A stretch of 64,000 bases of DNA. Origin: Planctomycetaceae bacterium. Lineage in GTDB: Bacteria; Planctomycetota; Planctomycetia; Pirellulales; Pirellulaceae. The notes below the pieces were generated by a model. That model was not told where the DNA came from. It did no database searches and was given only the letters and a program-made list of their open reading frames with translations. Positions within the stretch are counted from its first letter, which is position 1; each line of letters starts with the position of its first letter. Where the stretch lies: contig JACKHM010000006.1 of the NCBI GenBank assembly GCA_020638995.1, forward strand, positions 248,001-312,000. Reading direction: 5' to 3'. Made by a program: the position numbers and the translations under genes. Shown here piece after piece: positions 60,424 to 64,000 of this stretch.

Positions 60424-62088
60424 ATGAGAAAACTATGTGCAGCTTTGCTACTCTTCCTGCCAGCAACGGTCCTCGCGCTGCTCGCAATTGGCAGCTGGAA
60501 CTCAGCGACGGGGCACGAGACAACGCGAAGGTCGCACTATCTGGCAAGGGAGTTAGCTCAGGCCGAAACCGGTGTAAACGCCGAAGACCTTGATCAATTG
60601 CCAACTTCGCAATGCCAGCTGCAAATCAATGTCATGATTGATGGAGAAGATCTGGCCGTCCCCGCAGTGGTTAGGATCGTCAATCCACAGACCGGCAAGA
60701 CAATACCGCTGAAGGGCGAGATTCATCGAAACTTGAACTGGTATTCGTTGGATCGTTCGGCAACGGTAAAAGTTCCTCAGATGAAGCTGCGAGTGGAAGC
60801 TATTCGTGGCCTAGATACAGAAATGGCAAGCACGGAGCTTGATCTCGACGGAAAGACAAGCGCCAGTGTTCAGCTTTCATTGAAGAAGTTCTACGACGCA
60901 CATTTCCGTGGTTTGAGGGGCGGTAATACGCATTTGCACTTGATGAAGATGACGCATGAGGAAGCCTTGCACTACCTCCGAGTTGTGCCACAAAGCGATG
61001 CGATCGACCTTGTCTACTTGTCGTACTTGCGCCGCATCCCCGACGAACGGCACTACATCTCGAATCAAATTGTTGCTGACAGCTTTGCCGGTGGCAGCCT
61101 CCAACGTCTTTCGCAACAAGGCGTCCTATTCGACCACGGCGAAGAGCACCGTCATAACTTTGGACGGGGTAGCCAAGGTTATGGTCACGTCATGCTGCTG
61201 AATCTCGAACAACTAATCCACCCTGTCAGCCTTGGTCCAGGAATCATGGGAGAGGGAACTGACGATATCCCCATTCAGCGTGGAATCCGTCAGGCGCACG
61301 CGGATCAGGCGACAGTGATTTGGTGCCACAACACCTTCGGTTTCGAAGATATCCCGAACTGGATGGCAGGACTTGTCCACGCACAAAACATCTTCGACGG
61401 CGGAACACATGGCACCTACGAAGACACTTTCTACAGGTATCTCAACTTAGGGCTGAAGGTTCCATTCTCGACCGGCACGGATTGGTTCATGTATGACTTC
61501 TCCCGAGTTTACGTTCCCATGTACGACGAGCTAACGAGTGTTGGGTGGCTGAAAGAACTGCGCGACGGTCGATCATTTATTACAAATGGCCCTTTGCTCG
61601 AACTCGATGCCGAACGCGGTGGCTTGGGGGAGACATTGACCCTTCCGGCACCAAACCGAGTCACTTTCATGGGCAAAGCGATGGGACGCGTGGACTTTGG
61701 AGAGCTGCAGATCGTGTATAACGGACAAGTTGTAGATCGTGTGGCTGCCAAAAAAGAAGGTGGTTACTACCATGCAGAAAAGCACTTTCGAGTCGAAATC
61801 ACCGGGCCGGGTTGGGTGGCATTACGAATAAAGCCGGATGCAAATACGAACGAGCTGGGACGTCCACTATTTGCTCACACCAGCCCAATCTATCTCGAAG
61901 TCGGCGGCAAGAATATTTTTCGTGAAGAAGTTGCCAAACAGCTCATAGAAGAGATGAATCAAAGTAAGATCTCGATCAAGAAGCTCGGCAAGTTCACCAA
62001 CGACGAGGCACGCGACCAGCTGATCTCCGTCTATGATCGAGAGATCGAAAAGCTGGAGCAACGAATCAAACAAGAGCGTTCGGAATGA
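60424..62088 (+). CDS. CehA/McbA-family PHP metallohydrolase, exported
   Basis: The 554-residue protein has a hydrophobic N-terminus (LCAALLLFLPATVLALLAIGSW). A beta-rich domain (about 60-150) precedes a PHP-like catalytic region with RGGNTHLHLMKM (HxH), FDHGEEHRHNFG, HADQATVIWCHNTF and STGTDWFMYD, which together hold the His/Asp metal ligands of the CehA/McbA group. It ends in KELRDGRSFITNGPLLELD and an Ig-like strand domain. Substrate unknown; related proteins cleave phosphate or carbamate esters. The stop overlaps the next start (ATGA), so the amidohydrolase downstream is translationally coupled. Confidence 0.85.
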   Translation: MRKLCAALLLFLPATVLALLAIGSWNSATGHETTRRSHYLARELAQAETGVNAEDLDQLPTSQCQLQINVMIDGEDLAVPAVVRIVNPQTGKTIPLKGEIHRNLNWYSLDRSATVKVPQMKLRVEAIRGLDTEMASTELDLDGKTSASVQLSLKKFYDAHFRGLRGGNTHLHLMKMTHEEALHYLRVVPQSDAIDLVYLSYLRRIPDERHYISNQIVADSFAGGSLQRLSQQGVLFDHGEEHRHNFGRGSQGYGHVMLLNLEQLIHPVSLGPGIMGEGTDDIPIQRGIRQAHADQATVIWCHNTFGFEDIPNWMAGLVHAQNIFDGGTHGTYEDTFYRYLNLGLKVPFSTGTDWFMYDFSRVYVPMYDELTSVGWLKELRDGRSFITNGPLLELDAERGGLGETLTLPAPNRVTFMGKAMGRVDFGELQIVYNGQVVDRVAAKKEGGYYHAEKHFRVEITGPGWVALRIKPDANTNELGRPLFAHTSPIYLEVGGKNIFREEVAKQLIEEMNQSKISIKKLGKFTNDEARDQLISVYDREIEKLEQRIKQERSE

Positions 62089-62867
62089 TTTGGGACTTAC
62101 ACTGCCATCTGTCAGGCGTTCCCGGGAATACTCCCGAGGAACGTATGACACAATTGTTGCGTTACGCCGACCGCATGGGGGTCGAGCGGTTGGTGGTGTA
62201 CATGGGCATGCGGTGGTCGCAAGATCCTTCACCCGCAGATTTGCGTCAGCAAAACGATGACGTGCTGCAAGCCATCAGCCACTGGCATGATCGTGCTTTT
62301 GGATTCGTCTATCTTAGCGCAAATCACGTCGACTCCAGCTTGGAAGAATTGGAACGGTGTGTTGCGCGGGGACCGATGGTTGGTGTTAAGTTGTGGGTCG
62401 CAAAGAAGTGTGATGATTCACAAATCGATCCGATCATTCGCCGCGCGACTGAGCTGAATGCGGTGATCTTTCAGCACACTTGGTTGAAGACCGACGGGAA
62501 TTATCCTGGTGAGTCAACTCCCATGGACCTCGCGAAAATGGCAATGCGACACCCCAAGGCCAAGTTGATTTGCGGCCACGCGGGGGGGGATTGGGAACGT
62601 GGAATCCGCGCGATCCGCTCGCAAAGGCACGTTCCAATCGGAATCGGTGGCTCTGATCCCACAGCTGGATTCGTTGAGTTTGCTGTTCGGGAACTCGGCG
62701 CGGAGCGTGTCATCTATGGAAGTGACATCGGCGGACGAAGCTTTGCATCCCAATTGGCGAAGGTCCAAGGTGCGAACATTTCGGATCGTGACAAACGCCT
62801 GATTCTGGGCGAGAATCTGAAGCGGATGTTGCTGCCTATCCTGAGGGACAAAGGAATCCGCATCTAG
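62085..62867 (+). CDS. Amidohydrolase family (AMDH2/TIM-barrel) metal-dependent hydrolase
   Basis: The 260-residue protein starts with MIWDLHCHLSGVPG, the HxH of the amidohydrolase-2 barrel. Later ligands are VIFQHTW (His), KLICGHAGGDWERG (His) and YGSDIGGRSF (Asp). The length is short for the family but all four positions are present. It has no signal peptide. It shares four bases with the CehA-like gene and probably works in the same pathway. Substrate unknown. Confidence 0.88.
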   Translation: MIWDLHCHLSGVPGNTPEERMTQLLRYADRMGVERLVVYMGMRWSQDPSPADLRQQNDDVLQAISHWHDRAFGFVYLSANHVDSSLEELERCVARGPMVGVKLWVAKKCDDSQIDPIIRRATELNAVIFQHTWLKTDGNYPGESTPMDLAKMAMRHPKAKLICGHAGGDWERGIRAIRSQRHVPIGIGGSDPTAGFVEFAVRELGAERVIYGSDIGGRSFASQLAKVQGANISDRDKRLILGENLKRMLLPILRDKGIRI

Positions 62868-62989
62868 ATTCCCGCCCGGCGAAAACTCTCTCGCCGAAAA
62901 AAAATCTTTGGATCTTTGCGCGCGCTGTAGGGCTGTGCGTCGTTTAGGGCCATTGTATTGACTTTCACGCACACGCCGCCGGGCCTTGC

Positions 62990-63022
62990 CACGTGACCAT
63001 ACGTAACTCGTATGGGTACGTG
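62990..63022. promoter_or_regulatory. Inverted repeat 16 bases upstream of the gspF-like start, possible operator
   Basis: CACGTGACCATACG (62990-63003) and CGTATGGGTACGTG (63009-63022) form 14-base arms with two mismatches around TAACT. The dyad is centred about 32 bases before the start codon. It could be a regulator site or a leader hairpin that occludes translation; it has no T-run. Confidence 0.5.
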
Positions 63023-63037
63023 CCGGCGCGTGTATTT

Positions 63038-64000
63038 ATGGAGTTCGATTCGTTGAGCAGCCGTGAACACAACTCCGTTCGGTCTATCTCGCTGGAGCAG
63101 TTGATTGCGCTAAATGACGAAATGGCGGGGTTGGTGCGAAGCGGGATTCCATTGGAGTCTGGGTTGGTCAGGCTGGGACAAGATATGCCCGGGCGATTGG
63201 GACGTTTGGCAAGTTTTCTTGGAGAGCGAACCAGCGCCGGCGAAAGTCTCGATCAAATCCTTGCCAACAACGAAGACCGCTTCCCTCCATTGTGGCGCGC
63301 CGTCGTGCGTGCGGGTTTGCGATCAGGAAGGCTTTCCTCCGCGCTCGAATCGATGGCCACGACCGGGCGCCGCGTCGTTGAGATTAGAAGTGCCTTTGGC
63401 CTAGCTATGGTCTATCCGATGATCGTTGTGATGCTTGCGTTTGGATCGTTTGTCATGCTGACAACCAAGCTTGCCCCGATCACGCTCGATGCCTACGAAG
63501 ACTTAACGGTGTCCAGCGATCCGCTCCTGCAATGGCTGGTCTGGTTGGGATCTAGCGCCCGTTGGTGGGGAATCGCAGTTCCTGTGTTCGTGTTCGTGTG
63601 CGTTTTATTGTATTGGTACAGAACCAGTCGCGCAGCGCTGCCCGCTTCAATTACGAGCAAGCACCGAGGAGCGTTGTTCAAATCGTTGCGAGACGGTCGT
63701 ATTGCAGCGTTCACGGAGATCTTGGCGCTTCTAATCCGACAACACGTACCGCTACACGAGGCACTCGAACTAGCCGGTGCTGCGTCAGGCGACGTACAGC
63801 TCGCCGGTAGCTCCAAGGCCCTTGCAGGCCGAGTAGAGCGCGGCGAAGCGTTAAAGTTGGACGACGATGCTCTGATCGCATTCCCTCCGCTCCTGGGCTG
63901 GCTAATCGCGGTCGGAGGGCATCCGGAACAATTGGCACAGACGCTGGCCGAAATGGCCCAGCAGTATCGCGAGCGTGCTGAACGCGCCACGAACTGGTTG
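63038..64000 (+). CDS. gspF: Type II secretion/type IV pilus inner-membrane platform protein GspF/PilC, cut by right edge
   Basis: The ATG at 63038 opens a frame to the window end (321 residues visible). Two T2SF domains are recognisable. The first (about 19-120) has LNDEMAGLVRSGIPLESGL and FPPLWRAVVRAGLRSGRLSSALE, then membrane helix AMVYPMIVVMLAFGSFVML. The second has FTEILALLIRQHVPLHEALELAG and FPPLLGWLIAVGGHPEQLAQTLAEMA. A third helix separates them. The missing C-terminus should hold the final TM helix. It assembles the secretion or pilus ATPase complex. No gspE is seen upstream, so its partners should lie to the right. The protein is somewhat shorter in the first half than E. coli GspF. 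Confidence 0.9.
   Translation, partial: MEFDSLSSREHNSVRSISLEQLIALNDEMAGLVRSGIPLESGLVRLGQDMPGRLGRLASFLGERTSAGESLDQILANNEDRFPPLWRAVVRAGLRSGRLSSALESMATTGRRVVEIRSAFGLAMVYPMIVVMLAFGSFVMLTTKLAPITLDAYEDLTVSSDPLLQWLVWLGSSARWWGIAVPVFVFVCVLLYWYRTSRAALPASITSKHRGALFKSLRDGRIAAFTEILALLIRQHVPLHEALELAGAASGDVQLAGSSKALAGRVERGEALKLDDDALIAFPPLLGWLIAVGGHPEQLAQTLAEMAQQYRERAERATNWL

Overview
The window is chromosomal DNA of a planctomycete, most likely of the Pirellula/Blastopirellula/Rhodopirellula group. This rests on family content: a PSCyt1/DUF1549 surface cytochrome beside a secreted formylglycine sulfatase, a DUF1080 domain fused to a sorbosone-dehydrogenase-like propeller, a giant Calx-beta/GEVED surface protein with an LEER-type N-terminus, MoxR-DUF58-BatA clusters, a Tat-exported Gfo/Idh/MocA oxidoreductase and many large secreted proteins of unknown role. 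I see no rRNA, insertion sequence, prophage or CRISPR array. The single tRNA is tRNA-Val(CAC). The genes at both window edges are cut.

Layout. 1-3.2 kb (minus): PSCyt1/DUF1549 protein (cut by the left edge), sulfatase and a small membrane protein. 3.5-6 kb (plus): FHA-GAF-PP2C phosphatase overlapping a short-chain dehydrogenase. 6.3-9.9 kb (plus): hexaheme cytochrome followed 18 nt later by a putative outer-membrane barrel. 10.3-12.2 kb (plus): DEAD-box RNA helicase with a DbpA-type RNA-binding domain. 12.2-14.6 kb (minus): UPF0104 membrane protein, RidA and a membrane protein. 14.9-16.8 kb (plus): DUF1080-GSDH fusion, converging on the tRNA through a two-way terminator.

17.1-24.4 kb (minus): a TPR protein, ExbB, ExbD and a TonB-shaped protein ending in an alpha/alpha-toroid, followed by two TatA-like genes. 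24.8-28.5 kb (minus): methyltransferase, GT2 and GT39-like enzymes in a tight operon. 28.7-32.2 kb (plus): amidohydrolase and a large PHP-like secreted protein. 32.2-33.8 kb (minus): transmembrane Ser/Thr kinase. 34.1-35.2 kb (plus): GT4 glycosyltransferase. 35.2-43.6 kb (minus): MoxR, DUF58, BatA-like VWA, second VWA and an endonuclease/exonuclease/phosphatase protein, preceded by a 1572-residue PQQ-propeller/TPR protein (43.8-48.6 kb).

49-49.3 kb (plus): HU-like protein with its own terminator. 49.5-50.9 kb (minus): Gfo/Idh/MocA oxidoreductase with its own terminator. 51.2-56.8 kb (plus): small secreted coiled-coil protein and the giant Calx-beta protein. 57.2-58.7 kb (plus): mixed-charge Arg/Glu repeat protein. 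58.7-59.5 kb (minus): unknown protein. 59.6-62.9 kb (plus): O6-alkylguanine methyltransferase, then a CehA-like PHP hydrolase overlapping an amidohydrolase. 63.0 kb to the edge (plus): GspF-like type II secretion/pilus protein, incomplete.

The most promising unusual systems are the TPR-ExbB-ExbD-toroid operon, in which a cyclase-like toroid sits where TonB would be; the hexaheme cytochrome/barrel pair, which could be an outer-membrane electron conduit; and the mixed-charge protein with six near-periodic Arg blocks. All functional statements come from reading the sequence and known families; no database search was run.
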